Both the position numbers and the translations under genes were made by a program. Source: Pseudomonadota bacterium (GTDB lineage: Bacteria > Pseudomonadota > Gammaproteobacteria > Xanthomonadales > Rhodanobacteraceae). Taken from it: a DNA stretch of 64,000 bases. The notes under the pieces were generated by a model. The model saw only the letters and a list, made by a program, of their open reading frames with translations. It made no database searches and was not told the DNA's origin. The DNA is taken from NCBI GenBank assembly GCA_029561145.1, contig JAKQJM010000061.1, forward strand, positions 1 through 64,000. Direction: 5' to 3'. Below, one piece after another: positions 36,397-45,500 of the stretch (the first letter of the stretch is position 1; every line of letters begins with the position of its first letter).

Positions 36397-37242
36397 ATGA
36401 ACTATCGTCATGCGTTCCATGCCGGCAACTTTGCCGATGTATTCAAGCACACGATCCTCATCGGTCTGCTGGAGGCGCTCAAATCCAAGCAGAAGCCTTT
36501 CAGCTACATGGACACCCACGCCGGTCGCGGCCGCTACCTGCTCGACGACGCGGAGGCAACGCGCACCGCCGAAGCGGCCGACGGTGTGCAGCGTCTGCTG
36601 ACTGCAACACGTCTGCCGACTCTCGTCCATGTTTACGTCAACCTCGTTCGTTCACTCAATGCAGGGCGGGACGAAATCGTTGAATACCCCGGTTCACCGC
36701 TGATCGCGAGCCTGCTGATGCGCGAAGAGGACCGCGGCGTCCTCTGCGAACTGCACGCCGAGGATTGCATGGCGCTCAAGGCCGCATTGCGCGGCGATGC
36801 CCGTTTTGCGATCCACGAACGTGACGGGTACGGGGCGATGAATGCATTGCTGCCGCCGAAAGTGCGGCGTGGCCTCGTCCTGATCGATCCACCGTTCGAG
36901 GCTCAGGATGGTGAGTTCCGCGTCATCGAGAAGGCGCTTGCGGATGCGGCGAAGCGCTGGGCCAGCGGCACCTATGCCGTGTGGTATCCGATCAAGCTGC
37001 GCCAGCAGGTCCAGCCTTTCCATCGTTGGCTGACTTCAAGTGGATTCGGCAAGGTGCTGGTCACGGAGTTGCTCCTGCATCCGGACAATTCGGCGCTTCG
37101 TCTCAATGGCTGCGGCATGGCGATCATCAATCCGCCGTGGAAGTTCGAGCGTCAGCTCGAGGAATTGCTGCCCAGCCTGCAAACCCTGCTCGGACAGGGT
37201 CGCTACGGTCAGCATCGTCTCGAATGGCTGGTACACGGCTGA
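36397..37242 (+). CDS. rlmJ: 23S rRNA (adenine-2030-N6)-methyltransferase RlmJ
   Basis: This 281-residue protein starts with the family signature MNYRHAFHAGNFADVFKHTIL and has the SAM site DTHAGRGRYLL and the catalytic DPPF (LIDPPFEAQDGEF). Family length and N-terminus fix the start. RlmJ methylates A2030 of 23S rRNA. Confidence 0.96.
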   Translation: MNYRHAFHAGNFADVFKHTILIGLLEALKSKQKPFSYMDTHAGRGRYLLDDAEATRTAEAADGVQRLLTATRLPTLVHVYVNLVRSLNAGRDEIVEYPGSPLIASLLMREEDRGVLCELHAEDCMALKAALRGDARFAIHERDGYGAMNALLPPKVRRGLVLIDPPFEAQDGEFRVIEKALADAAKRWASGTYAVWYPIKLRQQVQPFHRWLTSSGFGKVLVTELLLHPDNSALRLNGCGMAIINPPWKFERQLEELLPSLQTLLGQGRYGQHRLEWLVHG

Positions 37243-37284
37243 CCGCGGTTGCAGTGGATGACTCCGGGCCGTTGACGTTGGACA

Positions 37285-37800
37285 ATGCCGGACATGACCA
37301 CTCGACTCGACCTGCGCGCATTCGTCCTCACCCTGGCCTGCGCGATACTCGCCGCTTGCGCCACACCGGTTTTCAACGACACCGGCAACATCACCGCCGT
37401 CGTCGCCAGCGATGTGCAGCAAGCACCGGATCGCTATGCCGGAACCGAAGTGATCTGGGGTGGCCGCATCATCGCGGTCGAGAATCGCGAACAGACGACG
37501 GAAGTCGAGATTGTTGGTTATCCGCTCGACCGCGACCAGCAACCCATGCCCGATTCACCGACGGTAGGTCGTTTCATTCTTGTCCTGCCCGGTTTTGTCG
37601 AGCCGTTTGACTATCCTGCCGGCCGACATCTGAGCGTGCACGGGTTCATCACCGGCTCGCGTCTGGGTCTCGTCGATGAGCACGACTATCTCTATCCGCT
37701 GCTGCGCGCGAAGGATGTCACCGTGTGGCCGTGGGGATTCGTGTTCGACAAGCGGCCGCGCGTGAACCTCGGGGTGGGCATCGGCGTACGCATTCACTGA
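37285..37800 (+). CDS. slp: Slp/YeaY-family outer-membrane lipoprotein
   Basis: This 171-residue lipoprotein has the lipobox LAAC with Cys25 after a hydrophobic signal. The Slp domain follows: APDRYAGTEVIWGGRIIAVENR, TEVEIVGYPLD, GRFILVLPGFVEPFDYPAGRHLSVHG and DYLYPLL. Enteric Slp is a starvation- and stationary-phase lipoprotein. It follows rlmJ by 42 bases and is convergent with the CDF gene, overlapping it by 7 bases. Confidence 0.9.
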   Translation: MPDMTTRLDLRAFVLTLACAILAACATPVFNDTGNITAVVASDVQQAPDRYAGTEVIWGGRIIAVENREQTTEVEIVGYPLDRDQQPMPDSPTVGRFILVLPGFVEPFDYPAGRHLSVHGFITGSRLGLVDEHDYLYPLLRAKDVTVWPWGFVFDKRPRVNLGVGIGVRIH

Positions 37801-38729
37801 GCCACAATTTCCGCTTCGTCGGCATCATCGACGTCGGGTTCAAAGAAGCTGAATCGCACTTCGGGGAAGTGGCGCTTGAGTTCGCGCTCGATCGCATTGA
37901 TCTGCCCAATCATGCCGACGGCCGATTTTTCTCCCTGCATCTTTGCCTTGATCGATACCATGACGTCGTTGCCGAGCTGCAAGGTCAACAGGTTGTAGAG
38001 TTTTTCGATTTCGGGCCGCTGCTCCAGAAATTCGCGCATCTGCTGGCGCGTGTGCGGCTCGACACTCTGTCCGATCAGCATCGCCTTGACCTCGACCGAG
38101 ATGAACACCGCAACGATGACGAGCAAGGCTCCGATCGCGAGCGTGCCGATCGCATCCCAGACCGGATTGCCAGTCAGCATCGACATCACCACTGCCACGA
38201 GCGCCAGCATGAGTCCGAGCAATGCGGCGAGATCCTCACCGAAGATGACAACAAGCTCGACCTGACGCGTTGAGCGGAACCACTGCCACAGACTGCGATC
38301 TCCGCGTGCCTTGTTGACTTCTACCATGCAGGCACGCATCGAGACACTTTCGACGATGATGCTGAAAACCAGCACGCCCACCGCGATCCAGGGCGAGGTC
38401 AGCAGCTGATCCTCGTGCAGCTTGTGCCAGCCTTCGTACAGCGAAAACATGCCGCCGACGCTGAACAGCATCAGCGCGACAAGAAACGACCAGAAATAAA
38501 CGGCCTTGCCGTAGCCCAGCGGATAATCCGGCGAAGGGGGCTTCTTCGCCTGGCGCATGCCGAACAGAAGCAGGATCTGGTTTCCGCAATCGGCAAGCGA
38601 ATGCACGGCTTCGGCCATCATCGCCCCGGAACCTGTCACCAATGCGGCCGCAAGCTTGGCCACGAAGATCGCAAAGTTGGCCCCGAGGGCAAAGAATATC
38701 GCTCGCGTCGAATCGCCCTGGCCCGCCAT
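37794..38729 (-). CDS. Cation diffusion facilitator family transporter
   Basis: This 311-residue inner-membrane divalent-cation/proton antiporter of the CDF family has TM2 with H43 and D47 (EAVHSLADCGNQ), the family's YPLGYGKAVYFWSF segment, and TM5 with GEDLAALLG in place of the usual HxxxD. That pattern resembles the SLC30A9-like subgroup, so the metal cannot be predicted. A cytoplasmic C-terminal domain (about 215-305) ends in an acidic tail. Confidence 0.9.
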   Translation of the reverse strand: MAGQGDSTRAIFFALGANFAIFVAKLAAALVTGSGAMMAEAVHSLADCGNQILLLFGMRQAKKPPSPDYPLGYGKAVYFWSFLVALMLFSVGGMFSLYEGWHKLHEDQLLTSPWIAVGVLVFSIIVESVSMRACMVEVNKARGDRSLWQWFRSTRQVELVVIFGEDLAALLGLMLALVAVVMSMLTGNPVWDAIGTLAIGALLVIVAVFISVEVKAMLIGQSVEPHTRQQMREFLEQRPEIEKLYNLLTLQLGNDVMVSIKAKMQGEKSAVGMIGQINAIERELKRHFPEVRFSFFEPDVDDADEAEIVAQ

Positions 38730-38810
38730 GCATGCACCGGATCGTTTGTGGTTGCAGCGATTAGTTTAACCGTCGCGCATGACGCGTGACACCACGAAGA
38801 TCGGCAAGAA

Positions 38811-39188
38811 TCAAACCAGAGTGACGCCGAGTGCGCGCTGCACTTTTTTCGGCAGGCCTGCACGCACAAGCTCGTAGGACTGGCGAACGTGATTGGCGAG
38901 CTCGGCTTCGCTGAATGCGCCTGTCTCGTTGATGCTGACCCAGTAGGCGCGTGCCATGTAGGGCGCAGTCGTTATCCCGGGCTGATCGGTCATCTCGAGG
39001 AATCGATCGGCGCCGACCTTGAAGCTGAGACGTCCGCGGTCGGGTCCGAGCGCGCACATGACGACAAACATCTTCCCCGAAACACTCCAGACCAGATCGA
39101 CATCCCACTTGATCGCACGCGTTGCGCCTGGCCAGTTCTGGCAAAGCTCATCGAGCTGCTCGGCACTCATTCCCATCACTTCTGGCAT
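38811..39188 (-). CDS. MmcQ/YjbR-family protein
   Basis: This protein of about 125 residues has the YjbR fold signature: LDELCQNWPGATRAIKWDVDLVWSVSGKMFVVM, LSFKVGADRFLEMTDQPGI and YMARAYWVSI. Relatives are CyaY-like small proteins of unknown, possibly DNA-related, function. Three in-frame Met codons lie close together (39188, 39176, 39170); the first is used. Confidence 0.87.
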   Translation of the reverse strand: MPEVMGMSAEQLDELCQNWPGATRAIKWDVDLVWSVSGKMFVVMCALGPDRGRLSFKVGADRFLEMTDQPGITTAPYMARAYWVSINETGAFSEAELANHVRQSYELVRAGLPKKVQRALGVTLV

Positions 39189-39352
39189 CGACGACCCCGC
39201 ATCGCGCGGCGCGCCCGTTTGAGTGCGCTTCAATCGGCAGTGTAACGCGGCATGCCGTACGGATTCATTTCATGTCAGCTTGTCGAGTCTGCGCGTTCGC
39301 TGGATCCGGTTTTTCCGGCTCGGGCTCCGCCAATGAAACAGACGGGAACCGC

Positions 39353-40120
39353 TCAGGGTCTCGCCACAATCGCATAGTGAAGACCATCCACACTGATGCG
39401 CGGCGGCTTGCGCGTCTGCTCGAAGGCCTCGTAGGCCGGCGCAAGTTCGCCCCAGAACGCGAACCAGGCAGAGTGGCGCTCGTGGTCAAGGGCAGCGTGA
39501 TCTGGGCGAAAAGGAAACGCATGCACCTCGAAGCCATTCTGGCCATTGTTCAAGGCGGCTGCGGCCAGTGTGTAGATCTCCTCGATGCCCCCGTCGCCCA
39601 TGGCGTAGCAGCCGATCGAGACGCAAGAACCATGCACCATCAGGAAGTCCCCGGTCCGTGCACGCGCGCGGTCATAGGCATTCGGATAACCGAGATTGAA
39701 GGCCAGATGGAACCGGCTCTGCGGATTGAGCTGCCCTGCGGAAACGCGATAGAAGCCCTCTGGCGCCTGGTTGTCGCCCTGGCGCTGCTTGGGGCCGAGT
39801 TCGCCCGAGTACGCGCAGATCGGGTAGGTGCGAAACAGAGCGAATCGCCCCTCCTTGCCTTCGATCCACAGTTCCAGTTCCTTCTCGCGCTTGAAGATGC
39901 GCATGAAAACCGGCGATCCGAACTGCAGCCCGAGAGCCCGAAGATCCGTCTCGAGCCCGGGCCTCACCCGCTCGGAAGCGGCCTCTGCTCGATCGTTCTG
40001 ATGCACCATGCCACGCTCCGCTGGGGTCGAACCGATCGCGGTCGATAGCGTCGAAAGCCCGACCCCACCCGCAAGGATCACGCCTGCGACGAGCCATCGG
40101 CCGATCCGGCTGCCGGGCAT
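39353..40120 (-). CDS. L,D-transpeptidase (YafK/ErfK-like)
   Basis: This 255-residue exported protein has a signal-anchor (WLVAGVILAGGVGLSTLSTA) and a YkuD catalytic domain, with His and Cys in FLMVHGSCVSIGCYAMGD. It acts on peptidoglycan: 3-3 cross-links, lipoprotein attachment, or, for YafK/DpaA, cleavage of Lpp links. The start lies one base beyond the stop of the DUF6165 gene. A long in-frame upstream extension is antisense-like and rejected. Confidence 0.9.
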   Translation of the reverse strand: MPGSRIGRWLVAGVILAGGVGLSTLSTAIGSTPAERGMVHQNDRAEAASERVRPGLETDLRALGLQFGSPVFMRIFKREKELELWIEGKEGRFALFRTYPICAYSGELGPKQRQGDNQAPEGFYRVSAGQLNPQSRFHLAFNLGYPNAYDRARARTGDFLMVHGSCVSIGCYAMGDGGIEEIYTLAAAALNNGQNGFEVHAFPFRPDHAALDHERHSAWFAFWGELAPAYEAFEQTRKPPRISVDGLHYAIVARP

Positions 40121-40121
40121 G

Positions 40122-40514
40122 TCAGCGATAGTTCTCGTAGGATTTTTCCTCGACCAGGGTCGAACCGAGTTTCGCGTTGATCTCGCGCTTGTAGGCGGCG
40201 CGATCGTCGTTGCGAAAATAGACCGCGCGCGCCAGTTCGATGAATTCCGCATCGAACGCCTTCGCCTTTTCCTTGACGCGGATACGGTCCTCGATGTCCC
40301 AAAGGGCTTCGTTGACCGTCCGGAGCTTTGCACGCTCCGTGCCGATATCGGTCGCCGCCAGCGGATCGGCCGACCAGGTCGCATTGAGTAGATCGAGTTC
40401 GGTACGGACATTCGCGAGCTTTTCGGCATTGCCGATACGCTCGGACTTGATTTCGAGAATCGTGATCTTGTCGATCAACTCACCGTAGGAAACGGGAACG
40501 GCAATCTGGCTCAT
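40122..40514 (-). CDS. DUF6165-family protein
   Basis: A 130-residue protein beginning MSQIAVPVSYGELIDKITILEIKSERI, a conserved family N-terminus. The remainder is helical and charged, without TM or signal. Function unknown. It forms a two-gene unit with the following transpeptidase (one-base gap). Confidence 0.8.
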   Translation of the reverse strand: MSQIAVPVSYGELIDKITILEIKSERIGNAEKLANVRTELDLLNATWSADPLAATDIGTERAKLRTVNEALWDIEDRIRVKEKAKAFDAEFIELARAVYFRNDDRAAYKREINAKLGSTLVEEKSYENYR

Positions 40515-40636
40515 GGTCGGTGTTCCTGCAGCATAAACCGCAATTTTAGGACGGATTGGCGGGATTGCGAACCGCTCCGTAAGATTCTCGTGCACAGTCA
40601 ATATCGGTTCCTGCGCCATCCCGACCCGAGGCGATC

Positions 40637-41158
40637 ATGTCCAGCCCCGTACTGCCAAGCCTGCATGCGATCGCCTTGGTCCGTTCGCCGTATGCCCGGC
40701 GCATCGATGCGCCGCACCAACCGAGCGTGATCGAAGGCACCGAAACGGGCAAATCCTCGGAAGCCCTGATCGAATTCATCGCTGAAATCCCCGACGCGGC
40801 ATTCCGCGATCTCGCGGGTTTCGAACGCATCTGGCTGATCTTCATCTTTGATCGGAGCGAAGGCTGGAAAGCGCAAGTCCGTCCGCCCCGCGGTGGCGGC
40901 AAGCGCAGTGTGCTGGCGACTCGCTCGCCGCATCGCCCGAACGCGATTGGACTTTCGGCGGTCGAACTGGTCGCCATCGAAGGTCGCACGCTTCGCGTAC
41001 GCGGCGTCGATCTCCTCGACGGGACACCGATCCTCGACATCAAGCCGTACGTGCCGTATGCCGACGCATTTCCGGACTCAAAGGCCGGCTGGATCGACGC
41101 GATCGATGCGCATCAGGGCACAAATTCAGCACCGGGTCCGCGCCGCCCTCGCGGATAG
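40637..41158 (+). CDS. trmO: tRNA (N6-threonylcarbamoyladenosine(37)-N6)-methyltransferase TrmO
   Basis: This 173-residue protein of the TsaA/TrmO family has RSPYARRIDAPHQPS, the SAM-site motif ATRSPHRPNAIGLS and DGTPILDIKPYVPYAD. TrmO methylates t6A37 in threonine tRNA. It is shorter than E. coli TrmO (235), lacking most of the C-terminal domain, like the short archaeal and some bacterial forms. Confidence 0.93.
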   Translation: MSSPVLPSLHAIALVRSPYARRIDAPHQPSVIEGTETGKSSEALIEFIAEIPDAAFRDLAGFERIWLIFIFDRSEGWKAQVRPPRGGGKRSVLATRSPHRPNAIGLSAVELVAIEGRTLRVRGVDLLDGTPILDIKPYVPYADAFPDSKAGWIDAIDAHQGTNSAPGPRRPRG

Positions 41159-41268
41159 GAATGCGATGCAGTTTCAATTCGCCCCGGAGATCCGCGTTCG
41201 GTGATACTCGGTCCCGCATCACGCCCTGTACTTGAGCGCAGGAGCAAACCCACTATGAGGAAGCCGCA

Positions 41269-41622
41269 ATGAGCCATCAAGATCATCCTTCCAACATCAA
41301 CAAGCCGCGCCGCCATTTCCTGCGCCTGACGGGTGCCAGTGTCGGCGTGATCACCCTCGCGTCGGTCGCACCGAAATTCGCGCGAGCGGACGACCTGCCG
41401 CACCTGACCAGCGACGATGCAACCGCAAAGGCACTGGGCTATGTCGAGGATTCGGCCAAGGCGGATTCGGCAAAGTTTCCGAACCACAAGCCAACCCAGC
41501 AGTGCGCGAACTGCAATTTCTACCAGGGCGCCGCCGGATCGGAATACGCCCCGTGCACACTCTTTCCGGGCAAGGCCGTGCGAGGCAAGGGCTGGTGTTC
41601 GGCTTACGTGGCGAAAGCCTGA
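41269..41622 (+). CDS. High-potential iron-sulfur protein (HiPIP)
   Basis: This 117-residue exported electron carrier has a Tat signal (R14-R15, RRHFLRLTGASVGV). The four [4Fe-4S] ligands are C79, C82, C96 and C110, spaced as in HiPIPs. It could accept electrons from the bc1 complex. GAGGAAG lies just before the ATG. Confidence 0.96.
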   Translation: MSHQDHPSNINKPRRHFLRLTGASVGVITLASVAPKFARADDLPHLTSDDATAKALGYVEDSAKADSAKFPNHKPTQQCANCNFYQGAAGSEYAPCTLFPGKAVRGKGWCSAYVAKA

Positions 41623-41906
41623 TCTGGTCGCGCGGGGTCAGTGGGCGTTGACGCTTCGATCCTTTCAAATTCGTCGGCGGTAAATGCCGGTGCAAGTAAC
41701 AGCACTGGCGACCCCTTGAAAGCGGAAGTTGGAATGGCGAGGCCGATCGTGAAAACGATACGCAAGAATTCACTGGCTATCTCCGGGGTTTGCGCTGCGT
41801 GAGCGCCAAGTTCTGCCCATTTCGCTTCGCAACCCGGCCGACATCACCCGATCCGACCACTTGATAGTGCGTCTGGCTCCTGATCTGCCGGAATGGCCGC
41901 GCCCAA

Positions 41907-42941
41907 TCACGCGAAATCGAACGGTAACGTCCCGGATGAAAGAACCCTCTGCCCCACCGTCTCGCCCTGCAGGAAACCAAGTGATGCATCAATCACACTT
42001 GCATCGCGAAGAATTCGTTCATGCCCCAAGTGTGACGTGCTGAGAAGCCTTGCATTCCGCCAGTAGCGCGCGCAGATGGCACCCTCGGACCACGGGATGT
42101 CGAGATCGTGGATATCGTGGATGATCAGGCCAGGGCGACCAATCGCGGGCGCCGCCGATCGGGCACCCATTGCCGGGACACCAATCTCTCTGCGCACGTC
42201 GTCGTTCCGTGGGCGAGCGGTGAGCGAATTTGCAGGGGTGGCAGCGCGTGCGAGGCTTGTGCCACCACCCATCGGGTCGCTCGCCGGCGCGACCAGGATT
42301 GCTCGATCCGCCTTCAAGCCTTCCGACAAGGCCACCATCGCTGCTGTGCCTCCCACACCATGGCCAATCACGGCCGCTGCTGGCGCATAGCGTTCGCTGA
42401 CCGAATGAAGGGCATCGACAAACTCCGGCAAGAATGCCTGTGATCCGCTACTGCGGCCATGCCCGAGATGATCGAAACAAACAATGGCATATCCCGCCTG
42501 GCGAAGCGGCGCTATCCATGGCATGAACTCCCCGGCAGTGCGCGACCACCCGTGACAGCACAGCACGAGCGGCTCAAGCGTGGGGTTCCCCCAAGCGTAA
42601 ACGGCCAACTGTTCGCCATCAAAATTGAGCTGCGAGGAGGTCATGTCGGCGCACAAACTGCGCGTCGACATCGCCCCACCCGCACGCCGGAGCAATCCGC
42701 ATTTCGCGGCCCGTTGAGCCGCACTACCCACGGATGCGAGGCGGCTCAACCAGCTTACGGTTGTGCCAGCGACTCGTGACGGGAGACTGCGTGTGAGCGG
42801 CCGGCCAGAAACCTTCCCTGTCGACCATTCCAATCCGTTTCCAGAGATCTTGACCCGGTCGGCTTGATCGATGAAACCGTGGTTGCGCTGATGCAGGGCA
42901 TCGCTTCGGCTCCCGCTCATTGGATTGACAATGGTATTCAT
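41907..42941 (-). CDS. Alpha/beta hydrolase-fold protein lacking the nucleophile serine
   Basis: The protein has the fold's landmarks: LVLCCHGWSRTAGEFMPWIAPL (oxyanion HG), YAIVCFDHLGHGRSSG, the nucleophile elbow, and a C-terminal His (STSHLGHERIL). The elbow reads VIGHGVGGTAAM, with Gly where GxSxG needs the nucleophile. The first 110 residues are Ser/Arg-rich and unlike hydrolases; the start at MNTIVN (344 aa) is a choice, and an internal Met (MTSSQLNFDG) may be the true start. Possibly a decaying gene. It is adjacent to a second hydrolase with an intact GHSAGG. Confidence 0.7.
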   Translation of the reverse strand: MNTIVNPMSGSRSDALHQRNHGFIDQADRVKISGNGLEWSTGKVSGRPLTRSLPSRVAGTTVSWLSRLASVGSAAQRAAKCGLLRRAGGAMSTRSLCADMTSSQLNFDGEQLAVYAWGNPTLEPLVLCCHGWSRTAGEFMPWIAPLRQAGYAIVCFDHLGHGRSSGSQAFLPEFVDALHSVSERYAPAAAVIGHGVGGTAAMVALSEGLKADRAILVAPASDPMGGGTSLARAATPANSLTARPRNDDVRREIGVPAMGARSAAPAIGRPGLIIHDIHDLDIPWSEGAICARYWRNARLLSTSHLGHERILRDASVIDASLGFLQGETVGQRVLSSGTLPFDFA

Positions 42942-43159
42942 TTCCACTCCTGGACCGCGAAGCGTGCAAACGTGTCCGGCAAGCGCTCTTTTCTCGGCCA
43001 TTGACGAAAGGACCCGTAGAAAGCGCATCGCCGCTCTAGGCACTAGCGATAAACGTTGAATGCGCGACCGGAGCGCCATGCGCAGAGTCACGAATTCAGC
43101 GCATGCAGTCTGTGGACGAAATGCGGGGTGATTTCGCAAAACGTGTTGGCGCTGACGTC

Positions 43160-44092
43160 TCAATAGCGCGCCGCGTGCCTGTCCGGCGTCGTCGGCCCAT
43201 TATCCGCAACCAATGGCCCGGACGCCCGGATAGGAACCGATGAAACACGGCGAGTGCCATGGACGGCGTTGGCGATAAGCGGCCAAACCCTCGCCGCGTT
43301 CGATTTTCGAAAAGCACCGAAGTGTCCGATCGAATGATTGGTTTCCCGATCTCGCGGAACCGTCTCGATCACGCTGCTCCTCGCGTTGATCAACTGCCGC
43401 TCAAGCGCTTCGACGGCAGATTTCGTGCCCCATGGATCATCGGCGATCTGAAAGAGATGCAGGCGCCCTTCAAACTGCAACGCATTTCGTGCGAACTCCG
43501 ATTCCGAAAAGACAAACCTCCTTTCCCGAGCCCAGCGGGAAAACTGCAGGCCGAAGGCAGGCGGTAGATTCTTGCGAAAGCCGATGCGACCAGGCCAAAA
43601 GCCGATCGTTCTGCACGCAACGGGCACCAGAGCGTGCCATGCAAGCCAATGTGCGTAACGATGCGGTCGCGCCATGTGACGCCAATGCCCGGAAAGCGCT
43701 GCGACGCCTATCAGTGCGTCGACATTGCGTGCGCACGCCTGCGCCGCTGCCATCCACCCGCCCGCGCTGTGGCCAACGACGACAAGCGAGGGAGAGCGAC
43801 CATGCGCGCGCGCATGTGAGATGACTGCTGGATAGTCTTGTTCTATCCAGTCGAGAAATCCCGCATTCCCGCAACCAGAACGGACAACGGACTCACCGAT
43901 ACCGCGAAAATCGAAGAGCAATACATCAAGCCCTGTTGCCGCGAGGTATTCGCAGAACGGTACGTAGAATCGCGCCTCGGCTGCTGCACCGGGGGCTACC
44001 ACTACCGTAGCCGCCGCCAGTCCAGCGCTTCGCATCCAGCGCGCCTTGATCGGCACACCATCTGCACATGTGATCGTGGTAAATCCTGTCAT
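43160..44092 (-). CDS. Alpha/beta hydrolase (COG4757-like)
   Basis: This 310-residue protein starts MTGFTTITCADGVPIKARW and has VVVAPGAAAEARFYVPF, LLFDFRGIGES and a complete nucleophile motif VVGHSAGG. The cap region IGFWPGRIGFRKNLP and AFGLQFSRWARE is typical of YheT/COG4757-like hydrolases. The catalytic His region near the end is less clear (NHSIGHFGAFR), and the last 40 residues look unrelated, so the 3' end may have drifted. Substrate unknown. A related, internally deleted copy lies upstream at 44449-44943. Confidence 0.8.
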   Translation of the reverse strand: MTGFTTITCADGVPIKARWMRSAGLAAATVVVAPGAAAEARFYVPFCEYLAATGLDVLLFDFRGIGESVVRSGCGNAGFLDWIEQDYPAVISHARAHGRSPSLVVVGHSAGGWMAAAQACARNVDALIGVAALSGHWRHMARPHRYAHWLAWHALVPVACRTIGFWPGRIGFRKNLPPAFGLQFSRWARERRFVFSESEFARNALQFEGRLHLFQIADDPWGTKSAVEALERQLINARSSVIETVPRDRETNHSIGHFGAFRKSNAARVWPLIANAVHGTRRVSSVPIRASGPLVADNGPTTPDRHAARY

Positions 44093-44448
44093 TACCGTCT
44101 CTCCGAGGGAATTCGTAAAAGGCGCGAGGCGACTGAAGGCTGTTTCTGCCAACGATCTGACGCTCGCTCGTTGTTGTCGTGAGGCGGCAATGCCGGTAAC
44201 CGGCATGGATCCGCTGCTCTACCCCATAGAACGTCGATTCGGCCGCGGGGGCGACATATGCTCGATCACAGCGAGCGCATGTCTATCCGTGCTGGCGCCC
44301 ATGCCCGCCAGCCAAGATCGGATTGCCACTGCGTGTTCCGTCGGCACCGAAAGGGCGCCGACTCTCGTGACCATGCAAACGCACCGTCTTGCACATGTGG
44401 CTTTCAGGATCTTCCGGAGTGAATGCGTGCCGCGCGCTTTCACAACGC
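44093..44448. other. Intergenic, no gene seen
   Basis: The 356 bp between the hydrolase start and the deleted paralogue should contain the hydrolase promoter. No frame in it looks coding and I see no strong hairpin. Confidence 0.4.
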
Positions 44449-44943
44449 CTATCGGCAACGGAGCAGCTCGTTACCCGGAAACCTTTCCGAACCAGCAGGT
44501 TTCAGACGTCGTTTGCACATCAGAGCTTCGGGTGCTGATGCATCAGCAGAAAAGCCCGCGAGCGCTGGCACCGGCGGCATAGGCATGATGGCGATTTCGA
44601 AAAGACTTTGTTTTTGGGGATCGCATACGTCGCGTGTTTCGATCCACCGGGTTTTGGCGTTTATCGAATGCGTAGAAAGCCTCTCTGCATCACCGTGAGA
44701 ATCACCGATAAAAATCAGTGTTGGCGGTTTTTCCTCGCCGTTCCACTGGCAAAATTCATCACCGATGCATTGCACAAAGCGTCCTCCCCAAGAGTCCGTC
44801 AGCTCGACCAGCGAAATCTCTTTCGCCTCGAGTGCCGCCACACCGGGCGCAACGATGACGGTCGCCGACACACGACCGGGCGCACAGAGCCAGTGCCTCC
44901 TCAATTGCACACCGTCAGCGCATGTGATCGTCGTCGTTGTCAT
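44449..44943 (-). pseudogene. Internally deleted alpha/beta hydrolase paralogue
   Basis: The first 35 residues (MTTTTITCADGVQLRRHWLCAP, ATVIVAPGVAA) match the start of the neighbouring hydrolase. Sequence then jumps to a stretch (GRFV...EF..N, LIFIGD, INAKTRWIET) that aligns with the neighbour's C-terminal part (RRFV..SEF, LFQIADD, INARSSVIET). About 160 residues including the GHSxG nucleophile are absent, so it cannot be an active hydrolase. The frame stays open for 164 codons and a GGAGG precedes it, so a protein may still be made. Confidence 0.7.
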
Positions 44944-45500
44944 TTGCATTTTCCTCCCTGTTTTTGAGCGTGTTGCCCGCGGTTTCGAGCGTAGCCGGGA
45001 CGCTCGGACCACCTTTGGATCGGCTGAATAAGAGCCGGCGATCGCGTGGCGAGGTGTGCGGTGTTTTGGCACGCCGCTCCTGCAACCGAACGAGATTCGT
45101 AGCTAACGAGCGCCGCCTGTGTGTGTGCGCTGGGGCGTGCGACAGACACACAGGCGGTTGACGACAAGCAAGAAGACGCATGCGCCGGCGATAGTTCAGC
45201 CGAGCCAATTCCGATGCTTGTACTTTTGATAAACGCTGTATCGACGGCGGGAGCGACACGCCATCAAGCGATCCGGCAACGAGTCCGTTTCTGAAAACAG
45301 TCGCACCACTTTTCCGGCACCAAAGCGGCCTGGTGCAAACTCAGCATCGACGATGGGCCAAGGTGAGCTGCGCAGAAGCGAAACCCGAAATGCATCGAGG
45401 ATGCGAGAACGCTCATCGCCACAAAGTGTGCGCACATTGCCTCACATTCCACTGTACTCTCCGCAACCGGAGATCATTGCGAATGCCAGGACGACGCGGT
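44944..45500. other. Intergenic region with a 12-bp inverted repeat, no gene
   Basis: CCGCCTGTGTGT (45113-45124) and ACACACAGGCGG (45146-45157) form a perfect 12-bp stem with a 21-base loop. It lies downstream of the beta-helix gene and upstream of the deleted hydrolase, so it may end the former's transcript. No frame in the 557 bp looks coding. Confidence 0.5.

Noticed and set aside
40121-40429. N-terminal extension of the L,D-transpeptidase to 358 residues
   Set aside because: The extension is the antisense-like Arg/Ser-rich overlap of the DUF6165 gene; a signal-anchor starts right after the inner ATG.
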